Assembly (NCBI GenBank): GCA_001302245.1
Contig: LGYU01000002.1
Coordinates: 173,795-237,794 of the forward strand
Origin: Chitinophagaceae bacterium PMP191F
Lineage (GTDB): Bacteria > Bacteroidota > Bacteroidia > Chitinophagales > Chitinophagaceae
Length of the DNA stretch: 64,000 bases
Reading direction: 5' to 3'
Shown: piece after piece, positions 9,732 to 19,242 of the stretch
Numbering within the stretch: position 1 is the stretch's first letter
Layout of the letters: each line of letters begins with the position of its first letter
Notes under the pieces: generated by a model
The model's input: the letters and a program-made list of their open reading frames with translations, nothing else
Told to the model about the DNA's origin: nothing
Database searches by the model: none
Program-made: the position numbers and the translations under genes

Positions 9732-9781
9732 CCGTTGCCCAAAAACCTGTAGCACACCATCTCAGAACGCAATAAAACATG

Positions 9782-9812
9782 AAACCCCTCCTGGAAAGGA
9801 GGGGTTTTAGTT
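9782..9812 (+). terminator. Rho-independent terminator after OmpP1/FadL gene
   Basis: AAACCCCTCC, a six-base loop (TGGAAA), then GGAGGGGTTTT. Strong stem with a T tail. The next 250 bp up to miaA hold no gene that I can see. Confidence 0.85.
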
Positions 9813-10064
9813 TAGAGGTTACTAAACCATATTAATCATTAACCATAAACCATTAACTTTTACCTATCGGAATGATTTCTTTATAATTATTTTGGGTTAA
9901 GGGGTTATCTGTTGTTGCTGATGTAAAGTTGCATCTGAATAGCCACATTTAAAACGTTCATCTACCATTAATTAAGCGCGGTATCAATAAAACTTAGCAT
10001 GCCTTAAGTAAAAATGCTTAGTGAAGTACCAAAAGAGGGGAATTCAACTGTAGTTGTATGAATT

Positions 10065-10973
10065 TCAACGTACCATACCAGCAGTACAATAGCTCAATAC
10101 TTCCTGCAAAGCTGCCGGATGAAACCACTGGATAGATGTGTCTTTCTTAAACCAGGTCATCTGGCGTTTGGCATATTGACGTGTATTTTTCTGTATCAGC
10201 GCGATGGCTTCCTGCAATGAAATATTGCCATCAAGATAATCAAACATTTCGCTGTAGCCCACCGTACGCAGTGCATTGAGATGTCGCCAGGGTTCCAGCA
10301 CACGTACTTCATCAGTTAATCCCTGTGCTATCATTTCATGCACACGCTGATCTATATTGTTGTGCAAAATTTCTTTGGGAAGCTCAAGCCCTGTTTTGAT
10401 AACATTGAAAGGCCTGTTAATTGTTTTGCGTTGTTGAAAACTACGAATGGACTGCCCGGTGGCCAGTTTTATTTCCAGTGCACGCATCAAACGCTGTGGA
10501 TTCCGGATTTCGCCTGTGCTGTAGTACAAAGGATCATGCTGCTGCACCTGTTGCTGTAGCCATTCCAGGCCTTTTTCTTTAAAAGAGGATGTGATTTGTT
10601 CGCGTACCTGTTGTGATACAGGTGGCATATCATCCAGTCCTTCACAAAATGCTTTTATATACAGGCCGGTACCGCCAACCATCACCGCTACATCATGCTG
10701 TTGAAAAATAGTATCCGCAACCTGCAATGCATATTGCTCAAATACGGCTGCATTCACATCATCGTGTATGGAATGCGAGTTAATAAAATAATGATGTACC
10801 TGTTGTAACTGTTCCGCTGAAGGTTTGGCTACACCGATAGACATTTCGCGGAAACATTGCCTGGAATCGGCAGAAATGATCTCAGTATTAAAATGCTGCG
10901 CTATAGCAATGGCCAACGCGGTTTTCCCTGCAGCAGTTGGCCCTGTAATAATAATGCAGGTTTTCTGTTTCAT
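10065..10973 (-). CDS. miaA: tRNA dimethylallyltransferase
   Basis: 302 residues. It transfers the dimethylallyl group to N6 of A37 in tRNAs that read UNN codons. The P-loop GPTAAGKT is at residues 11-18, followed by IISADSRQCFREMSIGVAKPS and VGGTGLYIKA, all typical MiaA motifs. RTVGYSEMFDYLDG and RQMTWFKKD close the catalytic domain. The ATG is at 10973. The length is normal. Confidence 0.97.
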   Translation of the reverse strand: MKQKTCIIITGPTAAGKTALAIAIAQHFNTEIISADSRQCFREMSIGVAKPSAEQLQQVHHYFINSHSIHDDVNAAVFEQYALQVADTIFQQHDVAVMVGGTGLYIKAFCEGLDDMPPVSQQVREQITSSFKEKGLEWLQQQVQQHDPLYYSTGEIRNPQRLMRALEIKLATGQSIRSFQQRKTINRPFNVIKTGLELPKEILHNNIDQRVHEMIAQGLTDEVRVLEPWRHLNALRTVGYSEMFDYLDGNISLQEAIALIQKNTRQYAKRQMTWFKKDTSIQWFHPAALQEVLSYCTAGMVR

Positions 10974-11085
10974 GAATTGAAGATCAGCGAAAAGAATACA
11001 TAATTAGAAATGGCGAACTTTATACCCACAATGCTGATTACCGGAAAAAATGATCCTTTCCCCACATTTCCGGGATAGCCTGCCA

Positions 11086-11655
11086 CTAATAATCTTCTTC
11101 TTTTCCTTCCTCATCTCCTACCACATCTTCTTCATCGTCATTTCCATCACCATCGCCTTCTTCACCAAAGCCATCGGCACCGGCTACCAGATCGTATTTC
11201 TCTTCCATTTCGGTCAGCTTATCGCCGGCCAATCCTTTAGTGCCATATTGTGAGGGGGCAATACCTTCTGATTTTGCCACAGCCGGGTAATCCAGGCGTG
11301 CATTCTCGTCTTTTGAAACATTGATCAGTTCCACCAGGAAGCTCCAGCCTTTTACAAAGTCGTACACGTAAATGAACTTCTGGTTCGGATCACGTATCTC
11401 AGATCCGATGGAAGTATCCTGCATCAGCAACGGAGGTGCCTTGTATGCTTTGTCGTATTTCTCCAGGCTGATCTCCCTGCCGCGTTGCCAATGATCATTG
11501 CTGCGGTAAAAAGTAGCCTGGTGCTTGCTGTCAAACTCGTAAGCCTTCAATATTATCTGGTGCAGTTGTAAAAAAGTCTGTGTGTGTTTTACAACTACAT
11601 CACGATAAATGCTATCGTCTTCTTCAAAGTATACCCTGAATTTTAATACAGCCAT
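11086..11655 (-). CDS. Plasmid pRiA4b ORF-3-like protein
   Basis: 189 residues. The N-terminal two thirds (MAVLKFRVYFEEDDSIYRDV, then LHQIILKAYEFDSKHQATF and FIYVYDFVKGWSFLVEL) match the PRiA4_ORF3 domain, also annotated as IS1096 passenger TnpR-like. The C-terminus is very acidic (GDGDGNDDEEDVVGDEEG). No mobile element is visible around it, and such genes are often stable chromosomal residents in Bacteroidota. Function unknown. Confidence 0.75.
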   Translation of the reverse strand: MAVLKFRVYFEEDDSIYRDVVVKHTQTFLQLHQIILKAYEFDSKHQATFYRSNDHWQRGREISLEKYDKAYKAPPLLMQDTSIGSEIRDPNQKFIYVYDFVKGWSFLVELINVSKDENARLDYPAVAKSEGIAPSQYGTKGLAGDKLTEMEEKYDLVAGADGFGEEGDGDGNDDEEDVVGDEEGKEEDY

Positions 11656-11868
11656 ATCTGCTTTAATAGTTTAAGTTCATTATAGAAGCCTGCTACTCAG
11701 CCTTTTTACTATCCTATAATGTATCCGCGGTTTCAAAAATAAGACAATTGAATATTCTGCACAACTATCATACCACAGGCCCCCAGTACCACTGCCTTTT
11801 CCTTAAAGTATAATGCCTGGTTCCAGGTATTCCGGCACCAGATTTTTATTAATTATTGTTGCTGATTT

Positions 11869-13356
11869 TTATTTTACCGGTTTCAGATCCATCTCAGCAG
11901 CTTTTTTCATCATAAAGCTATACGCTTCCTCGTAAGTATTACTGATCTCTCCATCCAGTATCGCTTCGCGGATGGCATTTTTCAGATCGCCCACAGCCCT
12001 TGATGGCTGTAAGGCAAATATTTCCATGATCATTTCGCCGGTTATAGGTGGCTGCCAGTTGCGGATACGATCTTTTTCTTCCACCTCTTTCAGGCGGGCG
12101 CGCACCATCTCAAAATTTTCGAGATAGCGTTTTACTTTTTGCTTATTCTTGGAAGTAATATCGGCTTCGCAAAGCATCATCAGCGCTTCCATATCATCTC
12201 CCGCATCAAACAACAATCTTCGTATAGCAGAATCGGTAATGTTTTCTTTTGTAAGACTGATAGGTCGCAGGTGCAATTCTACCAGCTTGCGCACAAAACG
12301 CATTTTTTCATGTTGCGGCAATTTCAGTTTGGCAAATATTTTAGGTACCATCCGCCCACCTACCACTTCATGTCCGTGAAAGGTCCAGCCATGTCCCTGC
12401 TCAAATTTTTTAGTGGCGGGTTTACCAATATCGTGCAACAGGGCAGCCCATCGTAACCACAGGTCGTTTGACACACGGCATACATTGTCGATCACCTGTA
12501 ATGTATGGTAAAAATTATCTTTATGTCCCATGCCATCAATATACTCTGCTCCTTCCAGGTCCGTCATCTGTGGGAAAATGATATGCAGCAAACCGCTTTT
12601 GTACAACAGGTCAAAACCAATGGAAGGCTTTTTACTCAGTAGTATTTTATTCAGTTCTTCTGTAATACGTTCCTGTGAAATAATGCTGATACGCTCTGCA
12701 TTGTCTTTGATGGACTGGAAAGTTTCCGGTGCAATGGTAAAGTCCAGTTGCGTGGCAAAACGGATAGCACGCATCATACGCAATGGATCATCACTGAAGG
12801 TTTGGTGAGGATCCATGGGTGTGCGAATGATCTTTTTTTCCAGATCCTCCAAACCTGTAAAGGGGTCGATCAGCTTACCATAATCATCTTTGTTCAAACT
12901 GATAGCCAGCGCATTGATGGTAAAGTCGCGGCGTTCCTGGTCATCCTTTAAAGAACCAGGCTCTACTTCAGGATTGCGGGTGTGATGCCGGTAACTTTCT
13001 TTACGGGCTCCTACAAATTCAATATCCCAATCGCCATTTGCTTCTACCTCTGTATCGGTATCTGTTTTATTTACCGGGGCATTATCACCGGCAGAGAAAT
13101 GTTTCAGACATATATGTGCCGTACCAAAAGTTTTAAAATAAGAAACCCTTGGCTGGGGTTGAAAACGACGGGCAACAGCATGTGCCAGTTCAATACCATC
13201 GCCCACACAAACAATATCGGCATCTTTGGTTACCCGGCCGATCAGCTTGTCGCGCACAAAACCACCAATCAGGTAACAGGGTACGCCCATTTCCCCGGCC
13301 GCATGTGCTATTTTCTTAAAAACAAACAGTTCCTTCTCGGTGCAATTAATATCCAT
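11869..13356 (-). CDS. cca: CCA tRNA nucleotidyltransferase with HD domain
   Basis: 495 residues. The class II nucleotidyltransferase head has [11 protein letters not shown] (from residue 31) and metal-binding Asp45/Asp47 in KDADIV. The RNA/nucleotide-selection part has [12 protein letters not shown] and [13 protein letters not shown]. The HD phosphohydrolase domain carries [10 protein letters not shown] and HGHEVVGG. It probably adds or repairs the 3' CCA end of tRNA; a poly(A) polymerase activity cannot be excluded from sequence alone. An unusual insertion of about 35 residues ([19 protein letters not shown]) interrupts the head domain. Confidence 0.9.
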   Translation of the reverse strand: MDINCTEKELFVFKKIAHAAGEMGVPCYLIGGFVRDKLIGRVTKDADIVCVGDGIELAHAVARRFQPQPRVSYFKTFGTAHICLKHFSAGDNAPVNKTDTDTEVEANGDWDIEFVGARKESYRHHTRNPEVEPGSLKDDQERRDFTINALAISLNKDDYGKLIDPFTGLEDLEKKIIRTPMDPHQTFSDDPLRMMRAIRFATQLDFTIAPETFQSIKDNAERISIISQERITEELNKILLSKKPSIGFDLLYKSGLLHIIFPQMTDLEGAEYIDGMGHKDNFYHTLQVIDNVCRVSNDLWLRWAALLHDIGKPATKKFEQGHGWTFHGHEVVGGRMVPKIFAKLKLPQHEKMRFVRKLVELHLRPISLTKENITDSAIRRLLFDAGDDMEALMMLCEADITSKNKQKVKRYLENFEMVRARLKEVEEKDRIRNWQPPITGEMIMEIFALQPSRAVGDLKNAIREAILDGEISNTYEEAYSFMMKKAAEMDLKPVK

Positions 13357-13399
13357 AAGCGATACAAAGGTAAGAAGTGCAGGGGAAACGGGAATTAGC

Positions 13400-13756
13400 T
13401 ACCGTGAGCAGTCTGCAGTCAATTTGAAAATTTGACAATGCGGGAGTTTGAAAATGCCCCTAAGATGGTTTGATGGTTATTTGTTAGAGAGCAGGCATGA
13501 AGCCGGAAGTCTGAGGTCTGAAAAAGCACATGAGGACAAGGTATCAGGAATTAGATGTTAGCAGCAAGCCCTTATCAACTTTTCAACTGTTTACTCTTTG
13601 AACCTATCTTTGTGCCTCCGCATCTTTGTGGTTCAAAAAATCCGAACGTCATTGCGGTTTTGCGATACCTCACTCTCTTTGCGTGAAATAAACGATGAGT
13701 GGGGAGTCGCAACCAGGAATAGCAGTGATCTTCTCACGATTGACGATTTACGCTTC
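13400..13756 (-). repeat. Intergenic repeat, copy 1
   Basis: Read on the minus strand it begins directly after the stop of the GT9 gene with AAGCGTAAATCGTCAATCGT. It includes ATCACTGCTATTCCTGG, CACGCAAAG, ACCACAAAG and CAGACCTCAGACTTCCG blocks, and ends with CATTTTCAAACTCCC and CAAATTTTCAAATT. The same blocks occur in the same order at 20396-20648 and 48090-48473. No plausible protein is encoded. Confidence 0.75.
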
Positions 13757-14767
13757 TCAAAATCTCCCCCCTGTTCCCAATGTATTCAGCAATTGTTCGT
13801 TCCGGATGTCGCGGGCACATTTAAAATGCCCCAACGGGCAGGCTTTGCGGCCATGTAAACCACAGGGACGACAAGGTAATGCCTCTTCTACTTCTACAAC
13901 AAAACTGATATCAGACAATGGTCCGAAACCAAAAGAAGGCAATGTGGAGCAATAGATCGCTGTAACAGATGCATTGACAGAAGATGCAAAATGCATCGGT
14001 GCTGAATCATTTACATAGTTCATCTGCGCGTCTTTCATCAATGCGGCAGATTGCAGAAAACTCATCTTTCCACAGAGATTGATGACGGCATGTTGCGGGC
14101 ACGCTGTACTGATACCATCACCCAATGCAGCATCACCAGGGCCACCCAGTATGTATACTGTTAACCCGGCAGGTAATGTATTTACAAAATCGATCCACTT
14201 ATCCAGCGGGTATTGTTTGGTAAACCATACCGAAGCGGGTGAGATGGTAATAAATGGTATTTTTTTATATGTTGCTGCAAAAGCATAATCTGCGGCTGAC
14301 GGATGCAGCACGGGTTTTACCACTGTTGCATCTGTAAAATGTTTTACCAGTGCAGTATTGCGTTCTGCTTCGTGCAAAGGTTTATCTGCAGTGCTGATAA
14401 TATGCGGAATGCTGCGGGTGAAAAAACGACTGAACGGATTTTTATTAAAACCAATGGTTTCCCCGGCACCGGAAAAAGCAGTGAGTATACCGGTGGCAGC
14501 AAAACGCTGTACATTGATCACTTTATCGTACCGGCGACTGCGCACATACTGCAACAGCTTCCACAGGTTTTTGAGCTTGCCGTTTTTTTTATCCCATACC
14601 AATACCTCATGCAAAAAAGGATGATCTTTCAATAATCCTTCATTGCCTTTGCGCACCATGAAATCAATTTCTGCATCCGGAAAATGACGATGCAGTTTTT
14701 CAATAATGCCTGTGGCTAGTACCACATCTCCAATAAATGCCGTTTGTATTACCAGAAATTTCTGCAT
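13757..14767 (-). CDS. Glycosyltransferase family 9 (heptosyltransferase-like)
   Basis: 336 residues. The N-terminus MQKFLVIQTAFIGDVVLATG and the C-terminal half (ITISPASVWFTKQYPLDKW, NLCGKMSFLQSAALMKDA, then NDSAPMHFASSVNASVTAIYC) are characteristic of the ADP-heptose:LPS heptosyltransferase (GT9) fold. It probably adds a sugar to the LPS inner core on the cytoplasmic face. A cysteine-rich C-terminus (EALPCRPCGLHGRKACPLG) is also typical. No other LPS genes adjoin it, though FkbM and Sua5 genes follow nearby. Confidence 0.85.
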   Translation of the reverse strand: MQKFLVIQTAFIGDVVLATGIIEKLHRHFPDAEIDFMVRKGNEGLLKDHPFLHEVLVWDKKNGKLKNLWKLLQYVRSRRYDKVINVQRFAATGILTAFSGAGETIGFNKNPFSRFFTRSIPHIISTADKPLHEAERNTALVKHFTDATVVKPVLHPSAADYAFAATYKKIPFITISPASVWFTKQYPLDKWIDFVNTLPAGLTVYILGGPGDAALGDGISTACPQHAVINLCGKMSFLQSAALMKDAQMNYVNDSAPMHFASSVNASVTAIYCSTLPSFGFGPLSDISFVVEVEEALPCRPCGLHGRKACPLGHFKCARDIRNEQLLNTLGTGGRF

Positions 14768-14840
14768 CCTACAACTTTAAACCTTTAACCTTGCGCCTTG
14801 TACTTATACCTTGTACTTTCCATCTTATACCTTTCCACCA

Positions 14841-15410
14841 TTATGGCCTCAGTACCGTTACAGTTCCATCATCATGCCATTTTACTACTGCCGATGGCTG
14901 GTGTGGAGTATTATCATCCTGGCGATAGTTGACAATGTAATCTACGCCCCGTAAAATATGCGGAGAAACGTCTTTAAAAAAAGCCGGAGACGGATGCCCG
15001 GAAACGTTGGCAGAAGTTGATACCAGCGGTTTTCGCAGTCTTTTTACCAGGTGACGGCAAAAACTTTCTTTTACAATACGTATGGCTACAGATCCGTCGG
15101 CATGTACCAGGTTATCGGCCACACCAATAGCTCCTTCGTAAATTACTGTAGTGGGTTTATGTACTGTTTCCAGGTAATTGAATACTTCCAGGTTGGGTTG
15201 TGATACGTAGTTTAAAAGATCGCGTTCATCCGCCAGCAGAACGATCATCCCCTTGGTTTCTTCGCGCTCTTTCAATGCATATATCTTCTTTACAGCTTCC
15301 GGGTTGGTGGCATCGCATCCTATACCCCAGATAGTGTCAGTAGGATATAATATTAATCCTCCCTGCTGCAGTACCAGTAGTGCGTTGTTGACGTCTTGTG
15401 AAAAATCCAT
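14841..15410 (-). CDS. L-threonylcarbamoyladenylate synthase (Sua5/YciO/YrdC)
   Basis: 189 residues from the ATG at 15410 (MDFSQDVNNALLVLQQGG); an in-frame extension upstream reads poorly. YPTDTIWGIGCDATN and KKIYALKERE are signature motifs, as are VAIRIV and LVSTSANVSG. The family makes threonylcarbamoyl-AMP for the t6A37 modification of ANN-decoding tRNAs. It is the short single-domain form. Confidence 0.92.
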   Translation of the reverse strand: MDFSQDVNNALLVLQQGGLILYPTDTIWGIGCDATNPEAVKKIYALKEREETKGMIVLLADERDLLNYVSQPNLEVFNYLETVHKPTTVIYEGAIGVADNLVHADGSVAIRIVKESFCRHLVKRLRKPLVSTSANVSGHPSPAFFKDVSPHILRGVDYIVNYRQDDNTPHQPSAVVKWHDDGTVTVLRP

Positions 15411-15583
15411 GCCCAAATGTACTGAAACACAAGGTATATCAGATAGGAACCGTTGTTCATGCAATAAAAAAATATAATACAACAGGGTTTACCGGCGGCC
15501 CTGTACAGAGAATATTTGAAGTCGTATTTTTACGCCGTCTAATACATTGATAATAAATAGTATTTTTGGATAAATTTTTGAGC

Positions 15584-16396
15584 ATGGAATTACAATCACA
15601 GATAGCACAAGCATGGGCCGACAGAGAATTGCTGAAAGACAATAGATATATTGAAGCGATCCGCGCTGTAATGGAAGAGATAGACAAAGGTCGTTTGCGT
15701 GTAGCTACGCCGGGCGAGCAGGGATGGACTGTCAATGAATGGGTAAAACAAACAATACTATTGTACTTCAGTACACAACCCATGCAAACATGGAACCTGG
15801 AGCCGTTTGAGTTTTATGATAAAATGACCCTGAAGAAAAACTACCGCGACCTGGGTGTACGTGCAGTACCCCACGCAGTAGCCCGTTATGGTGCTTATAT
15901 TGCTAAAAACGTGGTACTGATGCCTTCTTATGTAAACATCGGTGCGTATGTAGATGAAGGAACCATGGTAGATACCTGGGCTACTGTAGGCAGTTGCGCG
16001 CAGATTGGTAAAGGAGTGCATCTGAGTGGTGGCGTAGGCATTGGCGGTGTACTGGAACCTCTGCAGGCTTCACCCGTGATCATAGAAGATGGTTGTTTTA
16101 TCGGCAGCCGTTGTATTGTGGTAGAAGGTGTGCATGTGGAAAAAGAAGCTGTACTGGGTGCCAACGTAGTACTTACACAAAGCACCAAGATCATTGATGT
16201 AAGCGGTTCTTCGCCTGTTGAATATAAAGGTCGCGTACCGGCTCGCAGCGTTGTAATACCTGGCACTTATACCAAAAAGTTCCCTGCGGGTGAATACAAT
16301 GTCAATTGTGCACTGATCATTGGTCAGCGTAAACCAAGTACTGATTTAAAAACAAGCTTAAACGATGCGCTAAGGGACTTCAATGTTGCCGTATAA
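15584..16396 (+). CDS. dapD: Tetrahydrodipicolinate N-succinyltransferase
   Basis: 270 residues starting at ATG 15584 (MELQSQIAQAWADRELL); a TTG six codons upstream is less likely. It converts tetrahydrodipicolinate and succinyl-CoA into N-succinyl-2-amino-6-oxopimelate in the lysine/diaminopimelate pathway. The left-handed beta-helix is evident from repeated hexapeptides (MPSYVNIGAYVDEGTMVDTW, GSCAQIGKGVHLSGGVGIGG). The C-terminus GEYNVNCALIIGQRKPSTD is typical of the family. Confidence 0.96.
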   Translation: MELQSQIAQAWADRELLKDNRYIEAIRAVMEEIDKGRLRVATPGEQGWTVNEWVKQTILLYFSTQPMQTWNLEPFEFYDKMTLKKNYRDLGVRAVPHAVARYGAYIAKNVVLMPSYVNIGAYVDEGTMVDTWATVGSCAQIGKGVHLSGGVGIGGVLEPLQASPVIIEDGCFIGSRCIVVEGVHVEKEAVLGANVVLTQSTKIIDVSGSSPVEYKGRVPARSVVIPGTYTKKFPAGEYNVNCALIIGQRKPSTDLKTSLNDALRDFNVAV

Positions 16397-16453
16397 TCTT
16401 ATATAAAGCAGCACCACCCTCCCCCCAATATTAACCAAACAAAATCGAGCCAC

Positions 16454-17266
16454 TTGTCAAACCCAAAACTTTGGCAAAACCGCGTAAAGCATTTGTTTTA
16501 CAGCGTTTTTACCAACAAAAGATTCCTGACTGCATATGTCCCTAAATACGATCTGAAATTCAGATTTTTCATTAAAGATGGTGTTGGAAAAGACATCTAT
16601 TACAAGTTTGGGGTCTATTCTGAAGATTACATCACCTCTTTTTTATTGAACGAGATCGGTATTACAAACGAGGATTTTATCATTGACATTGGCGCTAATA
16701 TAGGTTGGTACTCTCTGACTTTATCCAGTAAGGCAGCGCCAACCGTTTTTTCATTTGAACCCGATCCCCTGAACTTTTCATTACTGAAACAGAACATTGA
16801 AAACAATGGTAAAACCAATATCAAAGCATTCAATGCAGCCGTAAGTAATGAAAACGGTAAGCATACCCTTTTCCTATACAAAAATCATAACCTGGGTCGT
16901 CATTCGCTGATACAACAGGAGAAAAGTGTGAAATCAACAGAGGTTGCCACTGTATGCCTGGATGATTTGCTGGCCAGTGAACAAAAAGACAAACAACCCA
17001 TCAAACTTATCAAGCTCGATATTGAAGGTTTTGAATACATGGCCTTACAGGGTGCCACCGAATCACTGAAACGGTGCCAATACCTGTTGACTGAGTTTTC
17101 ACCACAAATGATGCGTCAGATCAATCAGGATCCGGCAGATTATATCAAACTATTGCAACAGGCAGGTTTTACCGTATACCGCATTGAACATGCCGGATTG
17201 GAAGAACCTGATTTTGATAAAATACTTCGTAACAATGAACAGGTAAATTTCTTCTGTCGTAGATAA
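16454..17266 (+). CDS. FkbM family methyltransferase
   Basis: 270 residues. The SAM-binding motif I is DIGANIGWYS (from residue 78), followed by VFSFEPDPLNFSLLKQNIE and LIKLDIEGFEYMALQGA, the hallmarks of FkbM O-methyltransferases. These often methylate sugars in surface glycans. No ATG is available; translation most likely starts at the TTG at 16454. It is 57 bp downstream of dapD and overlaps the probable start of the following EamA gene. Confidence 0.85.
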   Translation: MSNPKLWQNRVKHLFYSVFTNKRFLTAYVPKYDLKFRFFIKDGVGKDIYYKFGVYSEDYITSFLLNEIGITNEDFIIDIGANIGWYSLTLSSKAAPTVFSFEPDPLNFSLLKQNIENNGKTNIKAFNAAVSNENGKHTLFLYKNHNLGRHSLIQQEKSVKSTEVATVCLDDLLASEQKDKQPIKLIKLDIEGFEYMALQGATESLKRCQYLLTEFSPQMMRQINQDPADYIKLLQQAGFTVYRIEHAGLEEPDFDKILRNNEQVNFFCRR

Positions 17267-18188
17267 CGCAACAAAAAATAACGCCAATATCACGCTCGCA
17301 GGTTTTCTCATCACTTTCCTGGGGGCTGTGCTATTCTCTACCAAGGCAATCATTGTTAAAGTAGCTTTTGCCAACACGGCAACAGATGCATTGACATTGC
17401 TTACGCTGCGCATGTTATTTTCATTACCGTTTTACCTGGTGTCAGCCCTCACCATTGCCCGCAATAAAAATTATACGCCGCTTAACCGGCAGCAATGGAC
17501 CGGTATATTGGTTCTGGGATTATTTGGTTATTATTTAAGCAGTCTGTTTGATTTTGTGGGATTGCAATACGTATCAGCAGGTCTTGAACGGCTGATCCTG
17601 TTTCTCTACCCTACCTTCGCCGTGCTGATCAATGCAACTGTATTCAAACAACCCGTTACACGTGTACAGCAGATAGCATTATTGCTGACCTACATGGGTA
17701 TTGGCATTGCCTACATCGGTGAACTACATGTTGATACCGGTAATGCCAATTTTTACTGGGGTAGCTTTCTCATTTTCCTGTGTGCCATTACTTATTCCTC
17801 TTACATTGCAGGCAGCGGCTATATGGTGCCACGTACAGGTGCTGCACGATTTACATCCTATTCCATGCTGGCTGCAACAACCGGTATTTTTATTCACTTT
17901 CTTATTGCAGGCAACAACTATCATTTACTTTTTCAAAAGACCAATCTGTGGGGCTATGGTATTCTGCTGGCTATAGTGGCTACTGTTATACCTACTTTTC
18001 TACTGGCTGCGGGTATGAAAAAGATCGGTACCAATAACGTGGCAGTTATTTCCGCTATTGGTCCTGTTTCCACTATTTTACAGGCGCATTTCGTATTGCA
18101 CGAAAAGATATTTGCAGCACAGATAGCAGGTACCATACTTGTTATTATCGGCGTACTGCTGATTGGCTGGAAAAAGGGTGCCTCCTGA
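17247..18188 (+). CDS. EamA/DMT family transporter, start codon unclear
   Basis: A ten-helix drug/metabolite transporter with two EamA repeats; the second begins near NFYWGSFLIFLCAITYSSYI. Helix 1 (ITLAGFLITFLGAVLFSTK) begins upstream of the first ordinary start (GTG at 17328), and an in-frame stop lies at 17244. The full protein would therefore need a rare start, perhaps ATT at 17247, overlapping the fkbM end by 20 bp. Starting at 17328 gives 286 residues with a truncated first helix. Substrate unknown. Confidence 0.8.
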   Translation: MSSVVDNATKNNANITLAGFLITFLGAVLFSTKAIIVKVAFANTATDALTLLTLRMLFSLPFYLVSALTIARNKNYTPLNRQQWTGILVLGLFGYYLSSLFDFVGLQYVSAGLERLILFLYPTFAVLINATVFKQPVTRVQQIALLLTYMGIGIAYIGELHVDTGNANFYWGSFLIFLCAITYSSYIAGSGYMVPRTGAARFTSYSMLAATTGIFIHFLIAGNNYHLLFQKTNLWGYGILLAIVATVIPTFLLAAGMKKIGTNNVAVISAIGPVSTILQAHFVLHEKIFAAQIAGTILVIIGVLLIGWKKGAS

Positions 18189-18258
18189 TCACACTTTACA
18201 GGTATATTGGTAAAATCGACCTTTATTGTGTACTTTTCTTGACCATTTACCATTGCCT

Positions 18259-19242
18259 ATGGATACAGGTTTATTTGAAAAACTGCATCGTGAAGGATTG
18301 ATCACCGATACTTCATTGCAAAAAGTACAAACGGTTTCGGCAAACAGGCTTTTCTCTCTGCACGCCGAGCTGAAAGTAATTCTTTACCTGGGTGTATTGC
18401 TGCTAAGCGGTGGCCTGGGAGTGCTGGTTTATAAAAACATTGATACTATCGGGCATACCGCTATACTGATAGCGATTGCCCTGGTAAGTGGCGGATGCTT
18501 CTTTTATTGTTACCGGAAAAAACTGCCTTTTTCACGCTACAAAGTAGCAGCCCCCAATGCTTTTTTTGATTACATATTGCTGCTCGGATGTCTTACCATG
18601 ATCAGTTTTATTACTTACCTGCAGGCACAATACAATGTATTCGGCACGCGATACGGTTCAGCAACCTTTATTCCGCTGGTGATACTGTTTTTCAGTGCTT
18701 ATTATTTTGATCACCTGGGTATACTGAGCATGGCTATTGTAAATATTGCTGCATGGATGGGTATTGTTACCACGCCGCTGAATATTCTGCGCGATAATGA
18801 TTTCAGTGACCCACATATCATTTTTACGGGTCTTTTATTGGGAGCATTATTACTGTTACTGGCATTTGTAAGCCGTAAGAACAATTTCAAATCGCATTTT
18901 GCCTTTACCTACAATAATTTTGGTGTACACCTGCTGATGATTGCCGGACTGGCCGCATCGTTTACATTCGATAAGCAATATCTGTTGTGTTTCCTGGCAC
19001 TGATGGCTGTAGCAGCCATGCTATTTATACAGGCCCGCCAACAACGATCGTTTTATTTCCTGGTTGTGATCACTTTGTACAGTTATATAGCAATCAGCTA
19101 TGTTGTTATCAGGTTGCTGCAAACAAACCACGAAATGGAAGCTTTGTATGCTTTGATACTATATTTCATTGCTTCGGGTATTGGTCTTGTAATATTCCTG
19201 ATGCGCCTTAATAAAAGCCTTAAAAAACATGATAGCTTATAA
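18259..19242 (+). CDS. DUF2157-like multi-pass membrane protein
   Basis: 327 residues from ATG 18259 (MDTGLFEKLHREGLITDTSL). A short helical N-terminal region ending in LFSLHAELKVILYLGVLLLS matches DUF2157 proteins. About ten hydrophobic segments follow. Its 3' end overlaps the next membrane-protein gene by 14 bp, so the two are probably made together. Function unknown. Confidence 0.7.
   Translation: MDTGLFEKLHREGLITDTSLQKVQTVSANRLFSLHAELKVILYLGVLLLSGGLGVLVYKNIDTIGHTAILIAIALVSGGCFFYCYRKKLPFSRYKVAAPNAFFDYILLLGCLTMISFITYLQAQYNVFGTRYGSATFIPLVILFFSAYYFDHLGILSMAIVNIAAWMGIVTTPLNILRDNDFSDPHIIFTGLLLGALLLLLAFVSRKNNFKSHFAFTYNNFGVHLLMIAGLAASFTFDKQYLLCFLALMAVAAMLFIQARQQRSFYFLVVITLYSYIAISYVVIRLLQTNHEMEALYALILYFIASGIGLVIFLMRLNKSLKKHDSL

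Noticed and set aside
8691..9755. Long minus-strand open frame (354 codons) opposite the OmpP1/FadL gene
   Set aside because: It is antisense to a clearly coding gene with a signal peptide and barrel; the product is His/Cys-rich with no domain, as expected of a shadow frame.
11086..11655. Insertion sequence suggested by the IS1096/pRiA4b-type name of the protein
   Set aside because: No transposase, inverted repeats or target duplication around the gene.
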